From NCBI GenBank assembly GCA_963702755.1, contig CAVPDZ010000028.1:1-64000 (forward strand): a stretch of DNA of 64,000 nucleotides. The letters run 5' to 3'. Shown one piece after another: positions 1 through 8,498 of the stretch (its first letter is position 1; the number at the start of each line of letters is the position of its first letter). Under the pieces are notes generated by a model. It made no database searches. It worked only from the letters and a program-made list of their open reading frames with translations, and was not told the DNA's origin. The position numbers and the translations under genes are program-made. The DNA is from JAJPKK01 sp963702755. Its GTDB lineage: Bacteria; Pseudomonadota; Alphaproteobacteria; Rhizobiales; Xanthobacteraceae.

Positions 1-179
<179 letters not shown>

Positions 180-1898
180 GTGTCCAAGGTCCGAACCGCT
201 ATCGATGGCGTATTGAAGCTGCTCACCACTACGCTCGCACAGATGCACGGGCGGTTCGCCTCGTCGTTCGACGAGACTGCGCCCACCCTCACGATGATCT
301 CGTCGCTGGCAGAAGGCTCCGATCGTATTGCGGCGCAGGCGGCACTCGATCTGAAGATGCCGCTTGATGTGGTGCTGCCGTGTCCGCGTCAGCGGTACGA
401 GAAAAGTTTCGAGGACGATGCTTCGCGCCAAGGATTCGGTCGGTTGCTTGGCCAAGCCCGGGCAACATTGGTTCTGCCGCTCCCTGAAGATGCAAAAACA
501 AGCGACACCGCCTCTCTCGATCACGCCTATGAGTTGGGCGGGCTCACGGTGCTCGCGCAGTCGGACGTCCTGATCGCAGTGTGGGACGGGCGGCCGGCGC
601 GCGGTCGCGGCGGCACGGCCGAAATTGTCGACGAGGCCGCAAGGCAGGGCACTCCGATCGTTGTCATCGACCCGAAGGACGGAGAACCGCACCTGCGATG
701 GAGCGGCAGCCTGCCGCTTCCGGTGCCGGCGCGGCACGCGCTCGATCTGCCGGTCGTCCCGCTCGCTTCTGGCCTTGAACGTATCATTCTCAAACTGGTC
801 GAACCGCCGGCCTCGTCACACGAGACCGAAGGTATGCGGATCTTTTTCGACACGCTGCTCGAGAACCGGTTTCAACACGTAGGATGGCGATTGCTCCGTC
901 GCGCCTCGGGGCTCGATCGCCGTACCGCTCAAAAGAAGCAGGAGACTGTGCCGGAAAGCCTAAATCCCGGCGCGGAGACTGAGACGAATTGGCTTGCCGC
1001 CGAGCGCCTCCGCGGGGTCTCCCACGCGGCAAGTGTTGCCGCCGACCATCATGCCAACGCATTTCGAACGGCATTCGTGATTAATTTCTTGCTTGGTGCG
1101 GCGGCGGTGCTGTTCGTCGCGCTGTCGATCTTGATCAAACCGTTTGACGTCGCCGACGGCTACGAGAAGGAGGTGCATGCCTTCCTCGTGGTTGCGGAAC
1201 TGACCTGTGTGCTGATCGTGGTCGGCTACGTGTTGGTGGCGAGCCGGGAGCAATGGCATCGCCGCTGGTTCGAGGCGCGCGAAGTCGCAGAACGGTTGCG
1301 GGTCGCGGGTCCGTTCTGGATGCTCGGCGTATGGCCCCACAATTTGTCCGCTCTTCAGCCGGCGTGGACCGGATGGTACATGCGGGCCATTCTGCGCGAG
1401 CAGCCGGTGTTCTCCGGAGATCTCGGGACGTCCTTGCCGACTGCCAAAAATATTTTGAAGGCTCTAATAACCGGCCAAATTCGTTACCACTCACAAAACG
1501 TTCACGACATGGAACATCTCGATAGCCGACTGAACATCGTCGGCGTCATCTGTCTTGCGATCACGCTGATCGGCGGGATTACCATCATCCTTGCAACTGT
1601 GATTTTACCGGGTGGACTGCCTGACAGGCTCGAAGCGGTTCTGACTGCGCTTGCGGTCTTTCTGCCCGCATTGGCGACTGCACTCTACGGCATCCGCCTT
1701 ATTGGCGACTTCGATGATTTGGTGCGGCGCTCAAACCGAACACTCGCCGCCCTGACTGCCCTCGAGCGCGGCCTGGAGACGGCAGCCAGCAATCTTCCGG
1801 TATTGCGGGCGTGTGCACGTCAGACGGCAGATGTGATGCTGGCAGACGTCGAGGCTTGGCGCGTCGCGGTCGAAAGTCGGGATTTGGGCGCAGCGTAG
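180..1898 (+). CDS. SLOG-SLATT-like membrane protein, N-terminus missing
   Basis: The first ~215 residues resemble a SLOG (Rossmann-like nucleotide-sensing) domain: SSLAEGSDRIAAQAAL, a PLDVVLPCPRQRY strand-turn, and SDVLIAVWDGRPARGRGGTA, the usual D-G-x-x-x-x-G-G-T-A ligand loop. Residues ~295-345 hold two membrane helices followed by REQWHRRWFEAREVAERLR, the R-x-x-A-E-x-L-R signature of SLATT effector domains. Two more helices and a helical tail follow. SLOG and SLATT domains are known from predicted nucleotide-signalling conflict systems, where SLATT is proposed to form a pore. The GTG at 180 is only the first in-frame start after the AC repeat. The usual first strand with a G-x-x-GHR motif is absent, so the true 5' end has probably been lost. 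No partner nucleotidyltransferase lies downstream. Confidence 0.6.
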   Translation: MSKVRTAIDGVLKLLTTTLAQMHGRFASSFDETAPTLTMISSLAEGSDRIAAQAALDLKMPLDVVLPCPRQRYEKSFEDDASRQGFGRLLGQARATLVLPLPEDAKTSDTASLDHAYELGGLTVLAQSDVLIAVWDGRPARGRGGTAEIVDEAARQGTPIVVIDPKDGEPHLRWSGSLPLPVPARHALDLPVVPLASGLERIILKLVEPPASSHETEGMRIFFDTLLENRFQHVGWRLLRRASGLDRRTAQKKQETVPESLNPGAETETNWLAAERLRGVSHAASVAADHHANAFRTAFVINFLLGAAAVLFVALSILIKPFDVADGYEKEVHAFLVVAELTCVLIVVGYVLVASREQWHRRWFEAREVAERLRVAGPFWMLGVWPHNLSALQPAWTGWYMRAILREQPVFSGDLGTSLPTAKNILKALITGQIRYHSQNVHDMEHLDSRLNIVGVICLAITLIGGITIILATVILPGGLPDRLEAVLTALAVFLPALATALYGIRLIGDFDDLVRRSNRTLAALTALERGLETAASNLPVLRACARQTADVMLADVEAWRVAVESRDLGAA

Positions 1899-1954
1899 GA
1901 AGGCGCCAGAGCCAATTGCCAAGCGTAGCGCCGAATGCGACTGGACATCGCACG

Positions 1955-4690
1955 CTACGAGTGGCCGGAGATCCAGTCGCCGCGCTCGGCCTTGGCCGTG
2001 AAAATCACCTCGAACAGCGTACCGTCCTTGGGTTTGCTAGTGATTTCGAGTTGCGCCTGATTTGCCTCCGCAAGTGCGCGCGTGAGCGGTAGGGTTTGCC
2101 CGGTGGCGGACCAGGGCGGTGTTGTGGCCTGCGGACCGCTGGCGTCCAGCGCCGCCGCGATCGCGGTCTCGGTGATGCCGCTCCCATTGTCGCGCAGCCG
2201 CAAGACCATATCTCGTGCCGGCGTGACGCCGGTCGAAACGATGACCTGCCCGCCCGGCCGCGAGTTTCTCAGCGCACTGCCAAGGAGGTTGCTCACAATC
2301 TGGCGCACCGCCCCGAGGTCGGCGAGTACGCGGCCCGCGGTCGGCGCCAGCGAGACGCGCATGATCACCCGAGCCTCGTTGGCCTGCGGCTGCATTTCCA
2401 AGACACTTTCGCTGACGACCTCGTTCAGGTTCACCGCGGACGGCGAAAGATCGAAAGTGCCGGCTTCGATTTGGGCAAGATCGGCCGCGTCGGTAATGAG
2501 CGCCAACAAATGGGTACCGGCGAGCCGGATATGATCCACATAGGAACGGTAGCGCTCGTTGCCGATCGCTCCGAACCGCTCGGCAAGCATGATGTCGCAG
2601 AAGCCGAGGATCGAGTTGAGCGGTGTGCGCGCATCGTGGCTGAGCTTTGCGAGAGCCATTAACTTGTCACTGGCAGTTGAGCCCAACGGTTCGGCTGCGG
2701 CGGAGGCTGCAATCGATCGCAGGGCGATCGCGAGCCGGTTATTGTCTTCGCCGACGCGTCGGATAGCGACGCTCACCGGCACTTCGGAGCCGCTGCGCGT
2801 CAATGCTACAAGCGTGACGGCGGCGTGGCCCGGATCGCGCCTTGCTGCGCTTAGCGCATCGGCGAGGAGGGAACGGCTTTGCGGCGCCAACAAGCTTACG
2901 AATTCCGCCCCTTCGAGTTCGCGCCGGCTTCGGTCGAACAGCAATTCGCCGCCGCGATTGCTCGATAGGATGCATCCGTTGCAATCGATGACCATGACTG
3001 CATCAGTCGCCGCGTCGAGGATGCGACGCATGTCGCGCAGCTCACCTTCGGCGCCGCGAAGGGCCGCCTCATACGTCGTCTCGTCGGCGTCGGTCTTCGC
3101 CAATACGATCGCGAATGCCGGCTCGCCGTTCCAGGTAATCGCATGTAGTCGGCCATCGACCGGCAGGTGGCTGCCCGATCGGGTCGCGATCAGGAGATGC
3201 CGGCCTTCGGCTCTGCCTTCGGTCAGCGAGGCGATCTCCGTGTCGACGAACAAGGCGTCGAGACCGCCCGCGGCCGCCAACGCCCTGAGGTCCGCATAGC
3301 CGGTCATAGCCAGGAAAGTGCGATTGGCGAAGACGAGTTCATCGTATCGATAGACGAGGATGCCGATTGGCAGTCGATCGAGAAACGCGTGGTCGTTGAC
3401 GGCGTGCGTTTCGTGATTGGGCAGCGGTTGGCGCTTCGGTCCGGCGCTGACGTCCCCGCGATCCCGCACTGGCTCGTTGAGCTGCAGCCGGGCCGCCAAT
3501 TGGCGGGACAATTCGCGGAAGGCGTTGTGCTCACCCGGACTGAGCGCGGGCGGCCTTCCATCCGACGTGACGTCGACGCTCGCGGCCACGCCTGGAAACG
3601 GCACCACGTTCTCAGCCTCGCGCACAGGGACCGCGGGCTCGTCAAGAGGAGGGGTGTCGGTCGGCGCTTCGGGCGGTGCGAACAGCGCGAGTGACCGCAT
3701 CTTTCGCACGCGCTCGATACGGTCAACATCCCTGCAGACGCCGAAGCCGCGATAACCAAGAAAGGTCCGATTACGGTCGAACGCCGGCAGGCCGGCAAGC
3801 TCGACGTCGAGCCGTTCCGGGGTCCCTTCGACGGGCCAGGAAATTACGATGTTGCTCCACGTGTCGCGCGTCGCAATCGCGCGCGCGATCCGCCCGGCGG
3901 GGTCGAGGCAAAGTTCGGCGTTGATTTCGCGCCAGGGGCGCCCCAGCGCGATCGACATCCCAGAGCCGATGATCTCGGTGAATTCATCCGAGCCGAGCGT
4001 GAAGCGACCGTCGGCGTCCATTTGCCAGATGAAGCGCAGCGGGTGGCGGGGTCGTGGTACGCTTTCTTCCGACGGCGGCTCGGTCGTCGTCTCCACGGCC
4101 ACCGGCTCGGCCGACGCTGCTTCCGCGTCTCCTTCAAAACCAACCGGCGCGTCAGAGAATTTCTGTTCGTCAGTCGTTTCCGTCGCTTGGTCCACGGCGG
4201 CCGCAGCTTCTGAAATGGCGGCCTCTGAAACTGCAGCCCCTGGTGCCGCAGCTGCCGCAACTGAGGTCTCTGGAACGGTGGTTTCTTGGGCTCTCGGCGC
4301 CGAGACAACGAGCGATTGGAGAATGACATCCACGAAGTCTGTGGTTGGCGGATTATCTTCGGTCGGATCGCCAAAACGCATCAGGAGCAGTGTGTCGGCG
4401 CCATCACTGATGCGACTGAGGCTGGCTGGGCCAATCCTGGTTGGCCCTGCGGCGGCGCCGGTCTCAGCGGCGATCGCGCATAGATCGGCGGCCAGGATAA
4501 TGCCTACGTGAGCGGCCCCAGCGAGCCGACGTGTCGCTTCGCGCGTCGCAAACAGGATAGTGCCGTCGGCCCGGACCGCCGCGATTGTCTCTTGATCATC
4601 GAGATCGAGCCGGCGCAGCCGTTCGACAAGCGAGCATGCTGGTCCGGCTGCCTCCGTCGCGATCGTTTCGTCCATCAAGCCCCACGCCAT
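1955..4690 (-). CDS. Multi-PAS sensor histidine kinase with atypical N-box
   Basis: This 911-residue cytoplasmic protein has no membrane helix. A variable Ala/Glu-rich N-terminal half is followed by two PAS-like segments (near residues 425-480 and 545-640), a HisKA domain with H-box SHDARTPLNSILGF near residue 684, and an HATPase_c domain with the G1 box LRDNGSGI. The layout resembles the PleC/DivJ/PdhS kinases of alphaproteobacteria. In the N-box, NLLGSALRNS replaces the usual NLLSNAxK, so the Mg-coordinating Asn is a Ser; the H-box has D for the usual E. Autokinase activity may therefore be weak or absent. The ATG at 4690 begins MAWGLMDE. It is divergent from the phasin gene, but no cognate regulator is adjacent, so its output is unknown. 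Confidence 0.85.
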   Translation of the reverse strand: MAWGLMDETIATEAAGPACSLVERLRRLDLDDQETIAAVRADGTILFATREATRRLAGAAHVGIILAADLCAIAAETGAAAGPTRIGPASLSRISDGADTLLLMRFGDPTEDNPPTTDFVDVILQSLVVSAPRAQETTVPETSVAAAAAPGAAVSEAAISEAAAAVDQATETTDEQKFSDAPVGFEGDAEAASAEPVAVETTTEPPSEESVPRPRHPLRFIWQMDADGRFTLGSDEFTEIIGSGMSIALGRPWREINAELCLDPAGRIARAIATRDTWSNIVISWPVEGTPERLDVELAGLPAFDRNRTFLGYRGFGVCRDVDRIERVRKMRSLALFAPPEAPTDTPPLDEPAVPVREAENVVPFPGVAASVDVTSDGRPPALSPGEHNAFRELSRQLAARLQLNEPVRDRGDVSAGPKRQPLPNHETHAVNDHAFLDRLPIGILVYRYDELVFANRTFLAMTGYADLRALAAAGGLDALFVDTEIASLTEGRAEGRHLLIATRSGSHLPVDGRLHAITWNGEPAFAIVLAKTDADETTYEAALRGAEGELRDMRRILDAATDAVMVIDCNGCILSSNRGGELLFDRSRRELEGAEFVSLLAPQSRSLLADALSAARRDPGHAAVTLVALTRSGSEVPVSVAIRRVGEDNNRLAIALRSIAASAAAEPLGSTASDKLMALAKLSHDARTPLNSILGFCDIMLAERFGAIGNERYRSYVDHIRLAGTHLLALITDAADLAQIEAGTFDLSPSAVNLNEVVSESVLEMQPQANEARVIMRVSLAPTAGRVLADLGAVRQIVSNLLGSALRNSRPGGQVIVSTGVTPARDMVLRLRDNGSGITETAIAAALDASGPQATTPPWSATGQTLPLTRALAEANQAQLEITSKPKDGTLFEVIFTAKAERGDWISGHS

Positions 4691-4985
4691 CGCCCGGGAA
4701 CCGCTCGCGGCGGCGGCAATAAATTCTTAACAATGCCGTATAAAGCGCTGCCTCGGCGGCGTCCACGTCGGGCAGGCCCTGGTGGACGGCGAAAGCGGGC
4801 TAACGTTAATCGTGTTGAATCGAACTCCGTGATCTTTTTGGGCGTTAACCAAAACCTTTTGCGTCGGGCAACGAAATCGCGCTAGCCTTTTGGTGCCGAC
4901 GAGAAAGGCTGCAATCGGCGAAAGTGCGGCGACTGAACGCGGCACATCGGACGCTTGCGCAATCCCGTTCACGAGAGGAGACCCC

Positions 4986-5369
4986 ATGGATAAGGACGCG
5001 ATGCGCCATTTCGAAGTCCCTGCCGAAATGCGTGCAATGGTGGAGAAGAGCGTCGAGCAAGCGCGATCGGCATTCAACAGCTTCATGTCGGCGGCTCAGG
5101 ACGCAATGGCGCAGTTTGAGGGTCACGCCAAGGCCGCTCAGGCCGGCGCCAAAGACATGAGCGAAAAGGCGTTGGGCTACGCTGAACGCAACGTTGCAAA
5201 CGCGTTCGCTTTCGCTGAAAAGCTGGTTCGTGCTAAGGACCCGCAAGAGTTTATGCGTCTTCAGACCGAATTCATGCAGGCTCAGATGAAGGAGCTTACT
5301 GCGCAGGCGAAGGACCTCGGCGAGCAGGCCACTCGCATGACGATGAAATCGCCGCCGCCAAGGGCCTAA
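4986..5369 (+). CDS. Phasin family protein (first copy)
   Basis: A short, all-helical, amphipathic protein of about 127 residues, starting MDKDAMRHFEVPAEMRAM. The helical core AFNSFMSAAQDAMAQFEG and the C-terminal KDLGEQATRMTM are typical of alphaproteobacterial phasins, which coat polyhydroxyalkanoate granules. The ATG at 4986 is chosen over an upstream in-frame start because GAGAGGAG lies six bases before it. After RMTM the reading ends in KSPPPRA; the next frame would give EIAAAKGL, closer to the usual tail, so a single-base indel near the 3' end is possible. A second phasin follows 250 bp downstream. PHA-granule localisation is inferred from the family. Confidence 0.85.
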   Translation: MDKDAMRHFEVPAEMRAMVEKSVEQARSAFNSFMSAAQDAMAQFEGHAKAAQAGAKDMSEKALGYAERNVANAFAFAEKLVRAKDPQEFMRLQTEFMQAQMKELTAQAKDLGEQATRMTMKSPPPRA

Positions 5370-5443
5370 GCGACGTTTTTGGTTCGCTCCGGCGCCTGAA
5401 CGCGATCTGCGAAAACTCAACTTGTTCCTACTTCTGAAATAAT

Positions 5444-5458
5444 TTTTGCATCGCAAAA
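5444..5458. promoter_or_regulatory. TGC-N3-GCA inverted repeat, possible PhaR-type operator
   Basis: TTTTGC-ATC-GCAAAA is a perfect inverted repeat in the AT-rich gap before the second phasin. PhaR/AniA-type repressors of PHA genes recognise TGC/GCA-rich dyads, and phasin promoters are known targets. A second TTGC/TGCA-rich stretch lies just downstream (about 5465-5475). Assignment is by motif and position only; no phaR gene is in the window. Confidence 0.4.
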
Positions 5459-5616
5459 TTCATATTGCGGTGCATTAACGCCGTGCTATATGGATAATCA
5501 TCTTGGGCGGTGCCTACGCACTGGTCCCGATGAGCTTCTTAGCGCTGGAATTGACCGGCGGCGGCAATGCCGGCGCATGCGTGTTCTTTCCGCCAGTAGG
5601 CAGTAGCGAGGTCCCC

Positions 5617-6087
5617 ATGCAGGATACCACCCCGTCAGTTGTCAAACTTCCCGAATTTCCCATGGTCGACATGCCAAGGTTCGAGGCGACGGCCGCGCAG
5701 GCGACGTCGGCCTTCCGTGAATTCGCCGAGAAGGGAATCACCCAGGCCAAGGACTCATATGCGCGGATGAAGACGGCCGCCGAGGAGGCGACCGGCGTTT
5801 TGGAGACCACTTACGCTACCGCCTCGAAGGGCGCGGCCGACTACAGTCTCAAGGTCGTCGAGATGGCGCGGGCGAACAGCAACGCGGCGTTTGACCTCGC
5901 CGCCGAACTAATGGGTGCGCGGACGTTGGCCCAGGTCGTCGAGATATCGACCTCCCATACCCGCAAGCAGATCGAGCAAATGAGCGCGCAGGCAAAGGAA
6001 CTGGCGACGCTTGCCCAGAAGGTCGCGACCGAGACGGTCGAGCCGATGAAGGACAAGCTGAGTGGGATGGTCAAGAAGGCAGCCTGA
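5617..6087 (+). CDS. Phasin family protein (second copy)
   Basis: About 156 residues, starting MQDTTPSVVKLPEFPMVDMP. The phasin_2-type core includes AFREFAEKGITQAKDSYARM, TGVLETTYATASKGAADY and a Lys/Ala-rich end. An in-frame ATG exists upstream at 5503 region, but the start at 5617 is preferred because a GAGG-containing ribosome site sits just before it and the upstream extension is not phasin-like. It is 43% longer at the N-terminus than the first phasin in alignable core terms and clearly diverged, so this is an old tandem pair rather than a recent duplication. Expected role: PHA granule surface protein. A terminator follows at 6227. Confidence 0.88.
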   Translation: MQDTTPSVVKLPEFPMVDMPRFEATAAQATSAFREFAEKGITQAKDSYARMKTAAEEATGVLETTYATASKGAADYSLKVVEMARANSNAAFDLAAELMGARTLAQVVEISTSHTRKQIEQMSAQAKELATLAQKVATETVEPMKDKLSGMVKKAA

Positions 6088-6226
6088 GCGAGGCATGACC
6101 GGCCTGATCAGGGCGTCAAGCGCCTGTAACATAGCGGGTGCAACGTGAGGCCGCGGTAAAGGATTACCTGAGTAGCACCTCACTTGCGTAGCTTGTTTAA
6201 GTACTGTGTGGCGTTTTAAGTCCTTC

Positions 6227-6254
6227 AAGCCCGGGTTTCGACCTGGGCTTTTTC
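6227..6254 (+). terminator. Intrinsic terminator after the phasin pair
   Basis: AAGCCCGGGT and ACCTGGGCTT pair over 10 bp (one G:U) around a TTCG tetraloop and run into a T tract. It lies 140 bp past the second phasin stop and before the tRNA-His gene. Confidence 0.85.
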
Positions 6255-6339
6255 TTGTTGCCGCAGGAAAGAGCGAGCTGCGACCCCTCGGCGCGCTTGC
6301 CAAAGAGCGAGGTTGCTCCTAGTTTCGGCGGCACGCTAT

Positions 6340-6416
6340 GCAGCTGTAGCTCAGTTGGTTAGAGCGCCTGACTGTGGATCAGGAGGTCGGTGGTTCAACT
6401 CCACCCAGCTGTACCA
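6340..6416 (+). tRNA. tRNA-His (GTG anticodon)
   Basis: A complete 77-base cloverleaf with CCA encoded. Anticodon GTG is at 6374-6376 within the loop CTGTGGA; the T-arm is GGTGG-TTCAACT-CCACC. The acceptor pairs GCAGCTG with CAGCTGT, giving a G1:U72 pair, and the discriminator is A73. There is no templated G-1:C73, which nearly all other bacterial tRNA-His carry. This acceptor type is a known peculiarity of a large part of the Alphaproteobacteria and is matched there by a divergent HisRS. Confidence 0.97.
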
Positions 6417-6459
6417 CGCAAGCTTTTCGCCTAATTCCAAGGGCTTCGCGCTCCGCTCG

Positions 6460-6906
6460 CTAGGTGGAGAGGTGCTTTTCAATCTCATAAATAGGCTGCT
6501 TGGTTAAATCCTTGTCGATTTCGGCGATGATCGAATCCTTCACGCTTGCGTGGAAGGCCCGCCGCAGGTCGGCAAGAGTCCGCGGCGGTGCTGCGACAAT
6601 GACAGCTTTCACCTTGCGCTCGCGCACGAATTTTTCGAGCGCGTCGGCGACCATGCGGGCAAATCGGTGTTCTTCGATATCGTGCCAGTCGGTGGGCTCC
6701 ACGGTGCCTTGCCCGGTGCCCGTGCGGGGGAATGAACGTCCCGGCCTGTCAGTGCCCTGCTCATGAGTGGGCGGGTTGTGATCCACGAACACCCGCTCGG
6801 TCTTGAGGTCAGGAAATTTCTCGTCGCCTTGATTGCGCAAAAACAGCGCCTTGCGGCCGTCGCCGACAAACACGATGGCATCATGCGGAATACGAATTGC
6901 GCTCAT
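6460..6906 (-). CDS. Host attachment protein family (baeRF-like)
   Basis: A 148-residue soluble protein beginning MSAIRIPHDAIVFVGDGRKA. The N-terminal VFVGDGRKALFLRNQGD strand-loop and the later VKAVIVAAPPRTLADLRR are typical of the alphaproteobacterial family named host attachment protein after an Agrobacterium plant-attachment screen. Structurally it belongs to the archaeo-eukaryotic release-factor-like baeRF group. The biochemical role is not established. It is followed 12 bp downstream, on the same strand order, by the receiver gene's end, so the two may not be co-transcribed beyond proximity. Length matches the family. Confidence 0.75.
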   Translation of the reverse strand: MSAIRIPHDAIVFVGDGRKALFLRNQGDEKFPDLKTERVFVDHNPPTHEQGTDRPGRSFPRTGTGQGTVEPTDWHDIEEHRFARMVADALEKFVRERKVKAVIVAAPPRTLADLRRAFHASVKDSIIAEIDKDLTKQPIYEIEKHLST

Positions 6907-6918
6907 TTGACCTCGACC

Positions 6919-7365
6919 TCATCCAATCATCGTAGAGCCTGATGTCGGCCCGCGAACGGTGCTTTGATTTCGATCAACGCCTGTCGCTTCATTGATAGCA
7001 TCGACGAGGATGCGCTCAAGGAACGGCTTCTCGAGAATGGTAACGCTCCTCGATGCTGCGTTGTTTCGAAGGCTGGCGTCGGCGTGGGGGGTGATCAGGA
7101 TAGTGGGAAACAGCCCGCCGCGTTCGCGAAAGACATCAACCACATCCAATCCTGACATGCCAGGCATTATCTGATCTATGACAAGGCAGCCTTCCGTGGG
7201 AATGGGGGAATCGTTGAGCAGTTCCGGGCCGCCTGAGTAAACGCGCACCCGAAATCCCTCAAGCTCGAGCCAAAATTTAAGCGAGTCCCGCACCGCCGGA
7301 TCGTCGTCAACTACAAGAACCGTAATGGCTGAACGGCCGTGCTCCGCGTTTCCTGTCATTGTCAT
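6919..7365 (-). CDS. Single-domain response regulator (receiver only)
   Basis: A CheY-like receiver without an output domain. VLVVDDDPAVRDSL carries the acidic pocket, LVIDQIMPGMSGLD the phospho-acceptor Asp, ILITPHAD the Thr position (ITP) and LEKPF the conserved Lys. The sequence resembles the FixJ/NodW receiver class. The start MTMTG at 7365 is preferred, with GAGGCGGG ahead of it; an in-frame ATG at 7419 would add 18 residues of low-complexity sequence. A signalling partner is not adjacent; the multi-PAS kinase at 1955-4690 is the nearest candidate, by proximity only. Confidence 0.8.
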   Translation of the reverse strand: MTMTGNAEHGRSAITVLVVDDDPAVRDSLKFWLELEGFRVRVYSGGPELLNDSPIPTEGCLVIDQIMPGMSGLDVVDVFRERGGLFPTILITPHADASLRNNAASRSVTILEKPFLERILVDAINEATGVDRNQSTVRGPTSGSTMIG

Positions 7366-7431
7366 CGCCCGCCTCGACCTTGCGCTCGCAAGGGAGCTAA
7401 GGAGCATGAGTTCCGCCAAGCCGACCTTGAT

Positions 7432-8223
7432 TTAGCGCAACGCCACTTGGTCAAAAATCGGTCGGTGATCGATGAGACTGGGAGCCTCCCTGACGCCAGG
7501 CGGTCGATGACCGACGAGCGCCCCGATCAGCGCTGCCGGTGTGCGCAAGTGTCGGGGCGGTTGCGCAAAATCATCTCGCGTCGCGATGAGCGTTAGGCGT
7601 GCTCCGGCGTCTTGGCCATCGGGATCGGTAAGGCAGACTGCGCGAGCGGAGGCGAATTGACCAAAGGCGCAGCGCACGTTTGTGTTTGGAGGATCGGCCC
7701 GGACATTGAGAGCCTCAATTTCGAAACGCTGGCTCTCGTCTACAAAACGCAACTCAGTAATTCTATTTTCCGCCTCACGAAGCGCGGAATCTTTTTCCGC
7801 GAGCCTGACCGCCATCGAGGCGAGCGCGGCTGATTTGCTCGCAAATTCATATTTGATGGAATTGATGACCGCCCGCAACCTTTTGGCACTGGTTCCGAGC
7901 TGATCGATGATTTTAATGTCCTCGCTAAGTTGGCACTTCAGTTTCCTGACGGCCCGGGATTTTCGCTCCAGGGCAACAAGATCGTTCGCATGCTCGGTCT
8001 TGAGCTGTTCCAATCTGAATTCCAGCCGGCGAACAAAGACCGCATATTCGGCGCGCTCGCTATCCTTGAGCGCGTGAATTTCGCTCGCAGAGCGCGAAAT
8101 GGAGTTGATAAGGCGTGACTCGGTGAGCCGGACGGCGCGATGGTGGACAGCAGATATTATCAGTAATGCGATGAGGCTCGCGATCAGAAAACCGCCGATA
8201 AATGACATGACGATTTCGATCAT
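7432..8223 (-). CDS. Membrane-anchored coiled-coil protein, unknown function
   Basis: Residues 5-27 (VMSFIGGFLIASLIALLIIS) form one N-terminal membrane helix. Residues ~40-170 are a long charged coiled coil (repeated E/K/R/L heptads). The last ~90 residues are Pro/Arg-rich with no recognisable motif. Similar short TM plus coiled-coil proteins occur in bradyrhizobia without a known function. The C-terminal third looks less constrained than the rest, so a frame change near residue 175 cannot be excluded. It is on the same strand as the receiver and separated from it by about 65 bp. Confidence 0.6.
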   Translation of the reverse strand: MIEIVMSFIGGFLIASLIALLIISAVHHRAVRLTESRLINSISRSASEIHALKDSERAEYAVFVRRLEFRLEQLKTEHANDLVALERKSRAVRKLKCQLSEDIKIIDQLGTSAKRLRAVINSIKYEFASKSAALASMAVRLAEKDSALREAENRITELRFVDESQRFEIEALNVRADPPNTNVRCAFGQFASARAVCLTDPDGQDAGARLTLIATRDDFAQPPRHLRTPAALIGALVGHRPPGVREAPSLIDHRPIFDQVALR

Positions 8224-8418
8224 GAACGCGGTACCCGCCCAATAGATTTGCGGTCACGGCTACGTGTCGGGCATTACTACTTGAAACAGTTCTCCGGCTC
8301 CACTTCTGCCTTGTATTAACCTCAACCGATTAGCTTTCCGGGTTTCGCGCGAATTTCTGACGCTGCCATTCGAAACCTGATTCCGTCTGTTATCGGAGAT
8401 TTCCGATTAGGCTTTGTT

Positions 8419-8447
8419 AAAAAAAGCCCCGGCGCGAAGGCCGGGGC
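8419..8447 (-). terminator. Reverse-strand intrinsic terminator
   Basis: GCCCCGGC and GCCGGGGC pair over 8 bp around a 6-base loop. On the minus strand the stem is followed by seven T, as expected for a terminator of the exported-protein gene that ends at about 8499. Confidence 0.88.
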
Positions 8448-8498
8448 GAGGCGCGCACTTAGAGCGCGCAGGTTAACGAAGGGGTGCAGTGCGGCTAG

